Shown here: in pieces, positions 34,422 through 42,236 of the stretch
Position numbering within the stretch: the stretch's first letter is position 1
Layout: the number at the start of each line of letters is the position of its first letter
DNA from: Microbacterium pygmaeum
Lineage (GTDB): Bacteria; Actinomycetota; Actinomycetes; Actinomycetales; Microbacteriaceae
Length of the DNA stretch: 64,000 nt
NCBI RefSeq assembly: GCF_900100885.1
Contig: NZ_LT629692.1
Location: 2,790,001-2,854,000 of the forward strand
Reading direction: 5' to 3'
Notes under the pieces: model-generated
Database searches by the model: none
The model's input: only the letters and a program-made list of their open reading frames with translations
Told to the model about the DNA's origin: nothing
Made by a program: the position numbers and the translations under genes

Positions 34422-35059
34422 GCGAGGGCGTCGGCGATCGAGACGTCGCCGGAGTTGAAGCGGATGGTGCGCCCGACGGTCGCGGAGGTGTTGAGCGCGG
34501 CAGCGATGACCAGGGCGACGTCGGCACGTCCCACCGACTCGGACTCGAGCGCCGCCACATCGATCCGGCCGGTCGGCGGATCCAGCGTCAGGGTGCTGGG
34601 GGCCAGGATGGTCCACTCCAGCGCGGTCGCTTCCAGATGCTCGTCGGCGGCCGCCTTCGCCTCGGCGTATGCGAAGAAGGGATTCTCGGGCGGGACGCCG
34701 TGGTCGCGTCCGGCCCCGAAGTAGGACACCATCACGTAGCGCCGTGCACCCGCCGTCGCGGCGGCATCCATCGATCGGATCGCGGCGTCGCGGTCGACGG
34801 CGTACGTCCGCTCCGGGCTGCCGCCACCTGCCCCCGCCGACCAGATCACGGTGTCGTGACCGGCGATGACGTCTGCGAGCCCTGCCTCGTCGAGCTGTTG
34901 CACATCGGCCACGATGGGGGTCGCGCCCGTCGCGGCGACATCCGCAGTGTGATCGGGGTTGCGGATCACCGAGGACACGTCATCGCCGCGTTCCACGAGC
35001 AGTGGCGCCAGCAGCAGCGCGATCTTTCCGTGACCGCCGATGATCAGAATCCGTGACAT
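34418..35059 (-). CDS. NAD(P)-binding (SDR-like, NmrA/YwnB type) protein
   Basis: 213 residues with the Rossmann opening MSRILIIGGHGKIALLLAPL (GGxGxI pattern), DVIAGHDTVIWSAGAG, MVSYFGAG and YAEAKAAADEHL. It matches short atypical SDR / NAD(P)H-binding proteins that act as reductases or redox-sensing factors; the substrate is unknown. AAGGAGCACCC precedes the ATG. The stop overlaps the DksA-like start, so the pair is co-translated. The MmuM remnant lies 18 nt upstream on the same strand. Confidence 0.9.
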   Translation of the reverse strand: MSRILIIGGHGKIALLLAPLLVERGDDVSSVIRNPDHTADVAATGATPIVADVQQLDEAGLADVIAGHDTVIWSAGAGGGSPERTYAVDRDAAIRSMDAAATAGARRYVMVSYFGAGRDHGVPPENPFFAYAEAKAAADEHLEATALEWTILAPSTLTLDPPTGRIDVAALESESVGRADVALVIAAALNTSATVGRTIRFNSGDVSIADALA

Positions 35060-35076
35060 GGGTGCTCCTTGGTTCG

Positions 35077-35367
35077 TCAGTCCAGGCTAGGGGCCGGCGA
35101 GGCGCCCCGGGTCGCCGCCAGCCTGCCGGCGATGTCGGTGATCTCCGAGACCGCACAGCAGTCGACCCCGACCGCCAGCACCTCGGGGACGGATGCCGCG
35201 ATCGCGAAGGCGTCCCGCAGCGACTCCCCGGTCCGCAGCGCGCCGCCCGCGACCGTGACGCTGATCCATGCGCGAGCTCCCAGGCCGTCCAGCTCGCGGC
35301 AGACGGCCTCCAACTCCGCGAGGGACGGGATCGCCTCGACCCGATCGGTAACGGCGGTGTCCGACAT
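35077..35367 (-). pseudogene. Remnant of a homocysteine S-methyltransferase (MmuM-like)
   Basis: 96 residues reading EAIPSLAELEAVCRELDGLG, WISVTVAGGALRTGESLRDA, VLAVGVDCCAVSEI. This aligns by eye with the middle of the homocysteine S-methyltransferase barrel (ETIPS..E, WlSft, GxNCC). The N-terminal half and the C-terminal GGCC zinc-ligand motif of the family are missing, and VNCC has become VDCC. It cannot be an active enzyme. An ATG at 35367 keeps an open frame, but I read it as a decaying fragment left between the LON-domain gene and the NAD(P)-binding gene. Confidence 0.7.
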
Positions 35368-35413
35368 CCGTCCCGCAGACCCTCCGCCGGTCGATCGCTG
35401 GTTGACTGGAGGC

Positions 35414-36157
35414 ATGGCGGACGTCGCGATGTTCCCCCTCGGTACCGTGCTCTTCCCGCATACGCCACTGGCGCTGCGGATCTTCGAAGAGCGTTACCTG
35501 ATCATGCTCGGCCGACTGCTGGACGACGAGGACCCGCAGTTCGCCGTGGTGCTGATCGAACGCGGCAGCGAGGCCGGCGGCGGCGACCAGCGCTTCGGAA
35601 TCGGCACGATGGCGCGCATCACCAACGTGATGGCCGGCGAGAGCGACATCCACGTGATCGCCGTCGGCGGGACGCGGGTGGAGGTGCGCGAGTGGCTCGA
35701 CGACGAGCCGTATCCGACGGCGGCGGTGCGCGAGCTGCCGCCGCTCGTCTGGGACGACGCCCTGACTCCCCTGCGCGACGAGGCGGAGCGCATCGTGCGG
35801 CGGGTGCTCTCGCGCGCAGCGGAATTCTCCGATGTCCGCTGGGACCCCGACATCGAACTCTCCGACGATCCGCTGGAATCCAGCTGGCAGCTCTCGGCGA
35901 TCGCTCCCCTGGGCGAACTGGACCAGCTGCACCTCCTCGCATCGACGAGCCTCGGCGGGCTGCTGCGCGAGCTGATCGACCTCACGCTGGCCGCCGAGCC
36001 CGCGTTGACGGCGGTGCCGCGCGGCGATGAGTTCGACGCCGCGCTCGGTCAGCTGCTGGAGGATGCCGAGGCGGCCGAGGACGACGGACCGGACGATGAG
36101 GAGCCCGACGAGACCGACCCGGATGCGGCATCCGGAACAGACTCACCGCCCCGCTGA
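35414..36157 (+). CDS. LON peptidase substrate-binding domain protein
   Basis: 247 residues. It opens MADVAMFPLGTVLFPHTPLALRIFE, the N-terminal LON (PUA-like) domain signature, and has no ATPase or Ser-Lys protease part. These stand-alone LON-domain proteins are common in bacteria and their function is not settled. A very acidic tail (EDDGPDDEEPDETDPDA) ends the protein. The start ATG 35414 has TGGAGGC just upstream, and the 5' region is the MmuM remnant on the other strand. Convergent with the DUF427 gene, 8 nt apart. Confidence 0.9.
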   Translation: MADVAMFPLGTVLFPHTPLALRIFEERYLIMLGRLLDDEDPQFAVVLIERGSEAGGGDQRFGIGTMARITNVMAGESDIHVIAVGGTRVEVREWLDDEPYPTAAVRELPPLVWDDALTPLRDEAERIVRRVLSRAAEFSDVRWDPDIELSDDPLESSWQLSAIAPLGELDQLHLLASTSLGGLLRELIDLTLAAEPALTAVPRGDEFDAALGQLLEDAEAAEDDGPDDEEPDETDPDAASGTDSPPR

Positions 36158-36165
36158 GCCTGCGC

Positions 36166-36663
36166 TCACCACCCCATCGAACCCGGCACGCCCTTGAAGG
36201 GGCCGGCGAGGTCGGCCGTCACCCATCCGCCGTAGAAGCCGCCGGGCTGCGGCGCGACGATCTCACCGTCCACGCTGCACTGCTGCATCCGGGCGGCATA
36301 GACCGCCACCCGATCGGCCAGCAGACCGTAGCCGTGCGAGGGATTCGGGTAATTCCACGCGGCACCGGGAGCGGTCTGATCGCCGCCGTGCACATCGAGG
36401 TAGCGGGCAGACCCCTTGAACTCGCAGAACGAGCTGCCGGAAGCGGCAGTGAGGGAACCCGCGCGGAAGTCGGAGATCCGCAGGTAGTAGACGGGCGGGT
36501 GGCTCGTCTCCAGGACCCGGACGACATCACCGGTCTCGACGATGCGCACTCCGCCGAGGTCGATCGCCACGGTGCGGTCCACCCGCTCGATCCGCGGCGG
36601 TCGCGGGTAGTCCCAGACCGACTCCTGGCCGGGGGCGACGGGATCGGGCTGTGGTCGCGACAT
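36166..36663 (-). CDS. DUF427 domain-containing protein
   Basis: 165 residues. The DUF427 core is seen in VWDYPRPPRIE, VRVLETSHPPVYYLR, FCEFKGSARYLDV and VAVYAARMQQCSVDGE. The family is a small beta-barrel of unknown function, widespread in actinobacteria. The start ATG 36663 is leaderless (TAGCGT, 6 nt). It is downstream of the YchJ-like gene on the same strand but has its own promoter. Confidence 0.92.
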   Translation of the reverse strand: MSRPQPDPVAPGQESVWDYPRPPRIERVDRTVAIDLGGVRIVETGDVVRVLETSHPPVYYLRISDFRAGSLTAASGSSFCEFKGSARYLDVHGGDQTAPGAAWNYPNPSHGYGLLADRVAVYAARMQQCSVDGEIVAPQPGGFYGGWVTADLAGPFKGVPGSMGW

Positions 36664-36669
36664 GCGTCC

Positions 36670-36675
36670 ACGCTA
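36670..36675 (-). promoter_or_regulatory. Leaderless -10 box of the DUF427 gene
   Basis: Minus-strand TAGCGT, 6 nt before ATG 36663. Confidence 0.5.
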
Positions 36676-36700
36676 CGCGCGATCGCCGGTCTCAGGGCGG

Positions 36701-37116
36701 TCAGAAGACCTCGCCGTCGAGGTAGAGCCAGCGACCGCCGCGCCGTTCGAACCGGCTGGTCTCGCGCAGGACGCCGCGCTCCCCCGAGCGCGTCACCCAC
36801 GACGCGCGGAACTCGACCGTGCCGGCCGCCTCCCAGCGGCCCCGCCCGTCGAGCGGTCGATCTGCAAGCCGGTCCACGTCAGACCCGGATCGATCTGCAC
36901 GCGCTCGGGGCGGGTGCGCGGATGCCAGGTGCGTTCGAGGTGATCGGCGTCCCCCAGCACGAACGCCGTGTACCGCGACCGCATCAGCTGTTCGGGCGTC
37001 GTCGCAGCGCCGCCGGCGAGAACCGGCGCGCAGCATCCGCTGAACAGCGCCCCGCTCCCGCAGGGGCAGCGGTCGTCGGCGCGCGCGCCGGAGGAAGCTG
37101 CCGATCCGAACGTCAC
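36701..37116 (-). pseudogene. YchJ-family (SEC-C / UPF0225) gene broken by a frameshift
   Basis: The first frame (GTG 37116) reads CPCGSGALFSGCCAPV, a SEC-C-type metal motif, then the YchJ domain SRYTAFVLGDADHLERTWHP to TWTGLQIDRSTGG. The domain then continues in the next frame as WEAAGTVEFRASWVTRSGER to LYLDGEVF, stopping at 36701. The break is at about 36836-36845, where one base is missing for continuity. Together they make a normal-size YchJ protein of about 138 residues. The function of the intact family is unknown; it often has SEC-C zinc motifs. The start lies in three CGTCA repeats (37111-37125). Confidence 0.8.
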
Positions 37117-37125
37117 GTCACGTCA
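37111..37125. repeat. Three tandem CGTCA units at a start codon
   Basis: Five-bp unit CGTCA repeated three times (GTGAC-rich on the minus strand). It spans the GTG start of the YchJ-like gene and the space to the oxidoreductase stop at 37127. Unit loss or gain would change which GTG is in frame. Confidence 0.6.
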
Positions 37126-37126
37126 C

Positions 37127-38221
37127 TCAGACAACCACAGGGGTCCGCTCGGCCACGATTGCGGCGACCGCAGCCCGGCCGGCGCGATTGGCGCCGATCG
37201 TGGACTGGGACGGCCCGTAGCCGATGAGGAACAGGCGCGGCTCGTCGATCGACCGCCCGTCCGACACCCGGTACCCGCCCTCGCGGGTCCGCAGCCGCAA
37301 CGGGGCGAGGTGGTCCACGGCCGCCCGGAAGCCGGTGGCCCACAGGATGGCATCCGCCGGCACGAACGAACCGTCCGGCATCCGCACGCCGTCCTCTTCG
37401 ATCGCCGTGAACATCGGATGCCGCACCAGCACTCCGCGCTCCTGCGCCGCGCGCGCCCAGGGCGTCCAGTGCATGCCGGTGACCGCGATCACGCTGCCGG
37501 GCGGCAGGCCACGCCGGACCCGTTCCTCGACACCGGCGATCGCCGCGACGCGCGCGGGGATGTCGAATGCCTCGTCCGACCAGTCCGGCTCGCGACGGGT
37601 CACCCAGAAGGTCCGGGCGACCCGGGAGATCTCATCGAGCAGCTGGATCGCCGAGATCCCCGCGCCGACGATCACGACCCGCTCGCCGGCGAACTCGTCG
37701 GCCGAGACGTAGTCGGCGACGTGGAGCTGACGACCGCGGAACCGCTGCTGCCCCGGATAATGCGGCCAGAACGGCCGCGTCCAGGTGCCGGTGGCGTTGA
37801 TCACGTACCGGGCGGCCCAGCTGCCGGCATCGCTCTGGACGATCAGGCGTCCGCGCGGGTCGTCATCGGCGCGGCGCACCGCGCTCACCTTCACCGGCCT
37901 GCGCACGTCCAGGTCGAAGCGCTGCTCGTACGCCGCGAAGTACGGCGGCAGCACATCGCGGCTCGACGCGTCCGGATCCGCCGGCGGCACGGCGAAGCCG
38001 GGCAGCTCGTGGATGCCGTTCACCGTCGCCATGCGCAGCGAACGCCAGCGGTGCTGCCATGCACCGCCCGGGCCGGCGTTCGCATCGAGGACGACGAACG
38101 CCGGCTCCCCGGCGGCTGCACGCGCGAGCGGCACGTATCCCCGACGCTGCAGGTGATAGCCGGCCGACAGGCCCGCCTGGCCAGCGCCGATCACCGCGAC
38201 GTCGACGGGTACGGGCTCCAC
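37127..38221 (-). CDS. FAD/NAD(P)-binding flavin monooxygenase-like oxidoreductase
   Basis: 364 residues with two dinucleotide folds: FAD site DVAVIGAGQAGLSAGYHL near residue 7 and NADPH site VVIVGAGISAIQ near residue 184. ATGF near residue 311 is the FMO-type domain hinge. It resembles the CzcO/YczJ group of putative flavoprotein monooxygenases; the substrate is unknown. The start is GTG 38221. It lies 42 nt downstream of the PEP-mutase-family gene and 10 nt before the YchJ-like gene, so the three could be co-transcribed. Confidence 0.88.
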   Translation of the reverse strand: MEPVPVDVAVIGAGQAGLSAGYHLQRRGYVPLARAAAGEPAFVVLDANAGPGGAWQHRWRSLRMATVNGIHELPGFAVPPADPDASSRDVLPPYFAAYEQRFDLDVRRPVKVSAVRRADDDPRGRLIVQSDAGSWAARYVINATGTWTRPFWPHYPGQQRFRGRQLHVADYVSADEFAGERVVIVGAGISAIQLLDEISRVARTFWVTRREPDWSDEAFDIPARVAAIAGVEERVRRGLPPGSVIAVTGMHWTPWARAAQERGVLVRHPMFTAIEEDGVRMPDGSFVPADAILWATGFRAAVDHLAPLRLRTREGGYRVSDGRSIDEPRLFLIGYGPSQSTIGANRAGRAAVAAIVAERTPVVV

Positions 38222-38263
38222 GCGCGTGTCAACACCGTGCCGAGCGGGCCGATTCCCTTCGGC

Positions 38264-39040
38264 TCAGTTGAGCGCGCGTGTCGACGCGGGGATGACGCCG
38301 CCGCCGTACAGCTCGGATGCCACGTCCTGCAGCGCGGTGAGCGCGACACGCTGCGTCATCGGCCCGTAGGACATGCGTGCCACGCCGAGGTCCTGGTATT
38401 CGCGTGACGAGAGCGACCCGGGCAGGCCGATGACGCTGATCTTGCGCTCGCCGATGCCCTCGACCAGCTGCCGGGTGACATCGGCATCAAGGATCCCCGG
38501 AACGAACACGATGTCCGCGCCGGCGTCGAGGTAGGCGCGTCCGCGGGTGATGGCGTCGGCGATCGATTCCTCCAGCGGGCGGTCCCCGGCACGGACGAAC
38601 GCATCCGTGCGGGCGTTGAGGACGAAGGGAACGCCTTCGGCCTCACCGGCGGCGATGACCGCTGCCACGGCGGCGACCGAGTCCGAGAGCGGACGCAGTC
38701 GGTCCTCCATGTTGGCGCCGACTGCGCCGGCGGCGATCGCCTTGCGTGCCGTCTCGCCGGGGTTTCCGAAACCGGAATCGAGATCGGCCGAGACGGGCAG
38801 GTCGGTGGACTCGGCGATGCGTCGCACCATGTCCAGCATCAGCTCGAGCGGGATGTTCTCGCCGTCCTCGTATCCGAAGGTCGCCGCGATGGAGTGGCCG
38901 GCCGTGGCAAGGGCCTTCGTCCCCGGAAGGGCGGCGATGGTCTTGGCCGAGACGACGTCCCAGACGTTGACGACGCTGAGGATCTCGGGAGCCGCGTGCA
39001 GGGCGGCCAGGGTCTGTGCCTTTTCGATCTGAGTGGTCAT
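38264..39040 (-). CDS. Isocitrate lyase / PEP mutase family protein
   Basis: 258-residue TIM barrel of the ICL/PEPM superfamily: VNVWDVVSAKTI, ATAGHSIAATFGYEDG, LPVSADLDSGFG (Mg-binding Asp) and ANMEDR, then FVLNARTDAFV. The true isocitrate-lyase KKCGH catalytic loop is absent, so it is more like PEP mutase, oxaloacetate decarboxylase or carboxyvinyl-carboxyphosphonate-type members. The exact substrate is unknown. The start ATG 39040 is leaderless (TAGCGT, 6 nt) and divergent from the FUSC gene. Confidence 0.9.
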   Translation of the reverse strand: MTTQIEKAQTLAALHAAPEILSVVNVWDVVSAKTIAALPGTKALATAGHSIAATFGYEDGENIPLELMLDMVRRIAESTDLPVSADLDSGFGNPGETARKAIAAGAVGANMEDRLRPLSDSVAAVAAVIAAGEAEGVPFVLNARTDAFVRAGDRPLEESIADAITRGRAYLDAGADIVFVPGILDADVTRQLVEGIGERKISVIGLPGSLSSREYQDLGVARMSYGPMTQRVALTALQDVASELYGGGVIPASTRALN

Positions 39041-39046
39041 GGTTCA

Positions 39047-39052
39047 ACGCTA
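39047..39052 (-). promoter_or_regulatory. Leaderless -10 box of the ICL/PEPM-family gene
   Basis: Minus-strand TAGCGT, 6 nt before ATG 39040. Confidence 0.5.
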
Positions 39053-39075
39053 GCGGGGCCTGCGGGAGGTCGGCC

Positions 39076-39081
39076 TACGCT
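39076..39081 (+). promoter_or_regulatory. Leaderless -10 box of the FUSC gene
   Basis: TACGCT, 6 nt before ATG 39088; back to back with the ICL/PEPM-family promoter. Confidence 0.5.
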
Positions 39082-39087
39082 CGGAAC

Positions 39088-40125
39088 ATGCGAGTGAGCA
39101 CAGGCGTCCGGTCCGCGCAGCGCGCGCCGCTTCTGCAGGTGGCGAAGTCGGCGATCGCGACGGTCGCCGCGTGGCTGGTCGCGGGCTGGCTGATTCCCGG
39201 GCCTCCGCCCGTGTTCGCCGCGATCGCCGCGCTGCTGATCGTGCAGCCGAGCCTGAACCAGACGCTCACCAAGGCGTTCGAGCGCACGGTCGGCGTCATC
39301 ATGGGCGTCGTCATCGCCTCGCTCCTGGGGATCGCGCTTGGCGGATCCACCTGGGTGATCCTGGTCGCGACAGTGATCGCGCTGCTGATCGCATGGGCGT
39401 TGCGGATGACGCCGGGGACCTCGAACCAGGTCGCGATCAGCGCCCTTCTGGTTCTCTCGCTCGGAACGGCGACCCCGTCGTATGCGCTGGACCGGGTGCT
39501 CGAGACCCTCATCGGCGCCGTCATCGGCATCCTGATCAACCTCGCACTGGTTCCGCCGGTGTCGGTGACACCGGCGCGGACGTCCGCCCTGGCGCTCGGC
39601 GACGAGCTGGCCGATTCACTGGAGAGGCTCGCGACGGCACTGCAGACGCCCCAGTCGAGTGGACAGCTGGAGGAACTGATGGTGCAGGCGCGCCTGATGA
39701 GGCCGATGCGGGATGCCGCGGACGCGGCGATCGACGTGGCCACCGAGTCCCTCATGCTCAATCCGCGCAGTCGCGCGCATCGCGAACGCCTCGAGGCGAC
39801 GCAAGGGCTGCTGGATCGAATCGGACCCATCGTGACCCAGACGATCGGCATGACCCGTGCGCTGTACGACCACTACGACGCGACCATCCCGCAGGAACCC
39901 GCGGTGCGCGCGATCGCCGAGCAGCTTCGACGGGCCGCGCACGACGTGCGGTTGGGTGTGCACCGAGCGGATGCCGCGGCCGCCAGCCAGCCGCTGGACC
40001 CCGAGCCTCCCGCCCTGACTGCACCGTTGGCGATCCACGCACCGTCGGCGGACCACTGGGTCCTGATCGGCTCGCTGCTGGAGGACCTCCGCCGCATCCA
40101 CGAGGCGCTCCGCGAGCCGGCGTAG
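39088..40125 (+). CDS. FUSC-family (aromatic acid exporter type) membrane protein
   Basis: 345 residues. Five or six hydrophobic helices lie in the first 165 residues (ATVAAWLVAGWLIPG, FAAIAALLIVQPSLNQT, VIMGVVIASLLGIALGG, LETLIGAVIGILINLAL), then a soluble helical C-terminal half. The QPSLNQTLTKAFERTVG stretch is typical of the fusaric-acid-resistance / ArAE superfamily, which exports small aromatic acids. The specific cargo is unknown. The start ATG 39088 is placed by its leaderless -10. Confidence 0.88.
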   Translation: MRVSTGVRSAQRAPLLQVAKSAIATVAAWLVAGWLIPGPPPVFAAIAALLIVQPSLNQTLTKAFERTVGVIMGVVIASLLGIALGGSTWVILVATVIALLIAWALRMTPGTSNQVAISALLVLSLGTATPSYALDRVLETLIGAVIGILINLALVPPVSVTPARTSALALGDELADSLERLATALQTPQSSGQLEELMVQARLMRPMRDAADAAIDVATESLMLNPRSRAHRERLEATQGLLDRIGPIVTQTIGMTRALYDHYDATIPQEPAVRAIAEQLRRAAHDVRLGVHRADAAAASQPLDPEPPALTAPLAIHAPSADHWVLIGSLLEDLRRIHEALREPA

Positions 40126-40130
40126 CGGGA

Positions 40131-40514
40131 CTACTTCGCCGAGACCTCGACGGTGAACTCGAGCGGCTGGATGCCGCCGTCGGAGTTGGTCATCACGACG
40201 GTGGTGGAGCCTTCGGCGAGCGCGGTCACGCCCGGGTTGTACGTCGTACCGCCCTCCTCGCGGCCGGCGACGAACTCGGCGACCGAGCCGTCTTCGACCT
40301 CGCCGGTGTAGCTGTCCACTGCCAGGTCGCCGGTGTTGATGTTCAGGACCTGGCCGACGACGAGGTCGACGGTCGCCCCCTGCAGGTCGTTGGCGTCCAT
40401 CGTGACGGGCGCGATCACGGGCGTATCGCCCTGGGCGCAGCCGCCCAAGCCGAGACTGAGCCCGGCGGAGAGCGCGAAGACGGCAGAGGCGACGAGGAGC
40501 TTCGAGGTTTTCAC
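40131..40514 (-). CDS. Putative lipoprotein, unknown function
   Basis: 127 residues. The signal peptide (MKTSKLLVASAVFALSAGLS) ends in a lipobox LGGC with lipidation Cys26, so the mature protein is anchored to the outer face of the membrane. The rest is a small, acidic beta-rich domain with no motif I recognise (ATVDLVVGQVLNINTG near residue 50). The start GTG 40514 is leaderless (CATACT, 6 nt). It is convergent with the FUSC gene and divergent from another lipoprotein gene. Confidence 0.85.
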   Translation of the reverse strand: MKTSKLLVASAVFALSAGLSLGLGGCAQGDTPVIAPVTMDANDLQGATVDLVVGQVLNINTGDLAVDSYTGEVEDGSVAEFVAGREEGGTTYNPGVTALAEGSTTVVMTNSDGGIQPLEFTVEVSAK

Positions 40515-40520
40515 GCGGAC

Positions 40521-40526
40521 AGTATG
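40521..40526 (-). promoter_or_regulatory. Leaderless -10 box of the minus-strand lipoprotein gene
   Basis: Minus-strand CATACT, 6 nt before GTG 40514. Confidence 0.45.
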
Positions 40527-40581
40527 ACAGCGCCGCCTCGAACGGTGTGGATAAGTTCGGCGGACACCGCGTGTTCACGGC

Positions 40582-40587
40582 TACCGT
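40582..40587 (+). promoter_or_regulatory. Leaderless -10 box of the plus-strand lipoprotein gene
   Basis: TACCGT, 6 nt before GTG 40594. Confidence 0.45.
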
Positions 40588-40593
40588 TGTGGC

Positions 40594-41130
40594 GTGATTC
40601 CCCGGCTGCTCCCGTTGACCGTGGCGCTGGTGCTGGCATCGGCTGCGCTGAGCGGATGCACGCCTCAGCCCGCGCCGACGCCCACGCCCGCTGGCTTCGC
40701 GACTGAGGACGAGGCGTTCGCGGCCGCCGAGGAGACGTATCGCGCCTATGTCGACGCGCTGAACCAGGTGGACCTGAGTGATCCCGAGACGTTCGAGCCC
40801 GTCTACGCCTGGACGACGGGCGAGGCGAACGCCGGCGCGCGCAAGACGTTCACACAGATGCACGCGGACCAGTGGACAGTCACGGGCGTGAGCGAATTCG
40901 ACAACTTCACTCCAACCGACTTCTCTCCGAGCAAAGCGGCGGCGACCGTAACGGCCGAGCTATGTCTCGATGTAACGGCTGTGATGGTCACGGACGCTGA
41001 CGGACAATCCGTCGTTCCATCAACTCGGAAGGATCGCCAGGCGGCAATAGTGACCTTCAATACCAGCGCCACGCCGAGCGGACTGGCGATCGCCTCCAGC
41101 GAGGCAAAGGACGACTCAACGTGCGGTTGA
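40594..41130 (+). CDS. Putative lipoprotein, unknown function
   Basis: 178 residues. Signal peptide and lipobox LSGC (Cys22), then a Thr/Pro-rich linker and a domain with EAFAAAEETYRAYVDALNQVDLSD and ARKTFTQMHADQWTVTG, an NTF2-like arrangement by pattern. I cannot name the family with confidence. The second half of the gene uses more A/T third positions than its neighbours. It overlaps the next gene by 10 nt, so the pair is likely co-translated. Confidence 0.83.
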   Translation: MIPRLLPLTVALVLASAALSGCTPQPAPTPTPAGFATEDEAFAAAEETYRAYVDALNQVDLSDPETFEPVYAWTTGEANAGARKTFTQMHADQWTVTGVSEFDNFTPTDFSPSKAAATVTAELCLDVTAVMVTDADGQSVVPSTRKDRQAAIVTFNTSATPSGLAIASSEAKDDSTCG

Positions 41131-41870
41131 TCTTCGCCGTCGTGCTCGCAGTTGCTGGCCTTGTCCCGTCAGCAGTAGCCGCCAACGGCTGCGGTCTCGA
41201 GTCTGCTTGGACTCAGTGCGAAGTAGGGAACTCCGGCTCCCAGATCGACATCGGCGCCGGCATCACCAATCCCGGCAGCGAGTTCAGCGACGACCAGAAC
41301 GAGGGCGCCGACGACGTCAGCGCACCAGCGCCTCAAGAAGACTGCTTCTTCGACCGCTGCGACCTCGACTACACGGTGGTGGGTCTTCCCGACGTCACGT
41401 TGGCCGACCTCGTGTCGTTCGTCCCCGCACGCCCGACGCTCCGCGGTGAGCCCGCCGGCGTGGGAGTGGTCGGCATGCCGACGAATGTCGTGGCCGCGGC
41501 ATCCGCACAGTCCATCCCCGGCCGCCTGCTCGATCACGACGTCGTCGTCGGTTTCACCCCCGTCGCGTTCCGCTTCGACTACGGCGACGGCACGTCGCAA
41601 CAGGCGCCGAGCGGCGGTGCGTCCTGGGCAGACCTCGGTCAGGCGCAGTTCACGCCGACTTCGACGAGTCACGCCTACGCCGCGCGGGGAACCTACGTCG
41701 TCGCGGTGACCGTGCTCTACAGCGCCGCGGTCGACTTCGGAACCGGCTGGCGCCCGGTCGCGGGCTTCGTCGAGTCCACGACGGGCGGCTACGACGTCCG
41801 GGTCGTCGAGGTGCGCACTGCGCTCGTGGACAAGACCTGCATCGAGTATCCAACAGGTCCAGGCTGCTGA
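41121..41870 (+). CDS. Secreted protein with PKD-like region, unknown function
   Basis: 249 residues. An N-terminal signal peptide (MRLIFAVVLAVAGLVPSAVA) precedes a Cys-containing segment (CGLESAWTQC) and a linker. A PKD-like beta-sandwich at about 130-225 has FRFDYGDGTSQQAPSGG, TSTSHAYAARGTYVVAVTV. Two closing Cys near the C-terminus (CIEYPTGPGC) may form disulfides. The start GTG 41121 lies inside the preceding lipoprotein gene. The pair probably makes partner cell-surface proteins; no enzymatic motif is visible. Confidence 0.82.
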   Translation: MRLIFAVVLAVAGLVPSAVAANGCGLESAWTQCEVGNSGSQIDIGAGITNPGSEFSDDQNEGADDVSAPAPQEDCFFDRCDLDYTVVGLPDVTLADLVSFVPARPTLRGEPAGVGVVGMPTNVVAAASAQSIPGRLLDHDVVVGFTPVAFRFDYGDGTSQQAPSGGASWADLGQAQFTPTSTSHAYAARGTYVVAVTVLYSAAVDFGTGWRPVAGFVESTTGGYDVRVVEVRTALVDKTCIEYPTGPGC

Positions 41871-41877
41871 ACCGGGC

Positions 41878-42177
41878 TCAGCGCAACGGCGAGCCGACGA
41901 CCTCGAACCGCGTGCCGCCCATCACGCCGGACAGCAGGGGTCGCGCCTCGGCGATCGCCGCCTGCACCGACGGCAGATCCAGCGACGCGCGATGCGCATC
42001 GGCCGATTCCCACAGCTCGGCCACGAAGACCGTGTCCGGCTCATCGTCGGAGACGCCGACCTCGTAGAGCAGGCATCCGATCGCGGCCAGTTCCGCGCTC
42101 GGCCGCGTGAGCAGCGTCACCAACTCGTCTCGCTTTCCCGGAACGGTGCCCAGACTGCCGATGTTCGCGAAGGTCAT
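41878..42177 (-). CDS. Antibiotic biosynthesis monooxygenase (ABM) domain protein
   Basis: 99 residues of the dimeric alpha/beta ABM (YgiN/PigA-like) fold: MTFANIGSLGTVPGKRDELVTLL, AIGCLLYEVGVSDDEPDTVFV, ELWESADAHRASLDLPSVQ. Members include quinol monooxygenases and small heme-binding proteins, so the activity is not assigned. The start ATG 42177 is leaderless (CAGACT, 6 nt). It is divergent from the exonuclease gene across 59 bp. Confidence 0.88.
   Translation of the reverse strand: MTFANIGSLGTVPGKRDELVTLLTRPSAELAAIGCLLYEVGVSDDEPDTVFVAELWESADAHRASLDLPSVQAAIAEARPLLSGVMGGTRFEVVGSPLR
42084..42089 (-). other. In-gene segment of ABM coding region, no separate feature
   Basis: Within the ABM gene; I see nothing here beyond coding sequence. 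Listed only to note that no promoter or terminator was found inside this gene. Confidence 0.05.
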
Positions 42178-42183
42178 GCGCCG

Positions 42184-42189
42184 AGTCTG
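42184..42189 (-). promoter_or_regulatory. Leaderless -10 box of the ABM gene
   Basis: Minus-strand CAGACT, 6 nt before ATG 42177. Confidence 0.4.
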
Positions 42190-42224
42190 GCACCGACCAC
42201 CCGCATCGCGTCGCGCGCTGTCGA

Positions 42225-42230
42225 TACTCT
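42225..42230 (+). promoter_or_regulatory. Leaderless -10 box of the 5'-3' exonuclease gene
   Basis: TACTCT, 6 nt before ATG 42237. Confidence 0.5.
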
Positions 42231-42236
42231 GGCGTC

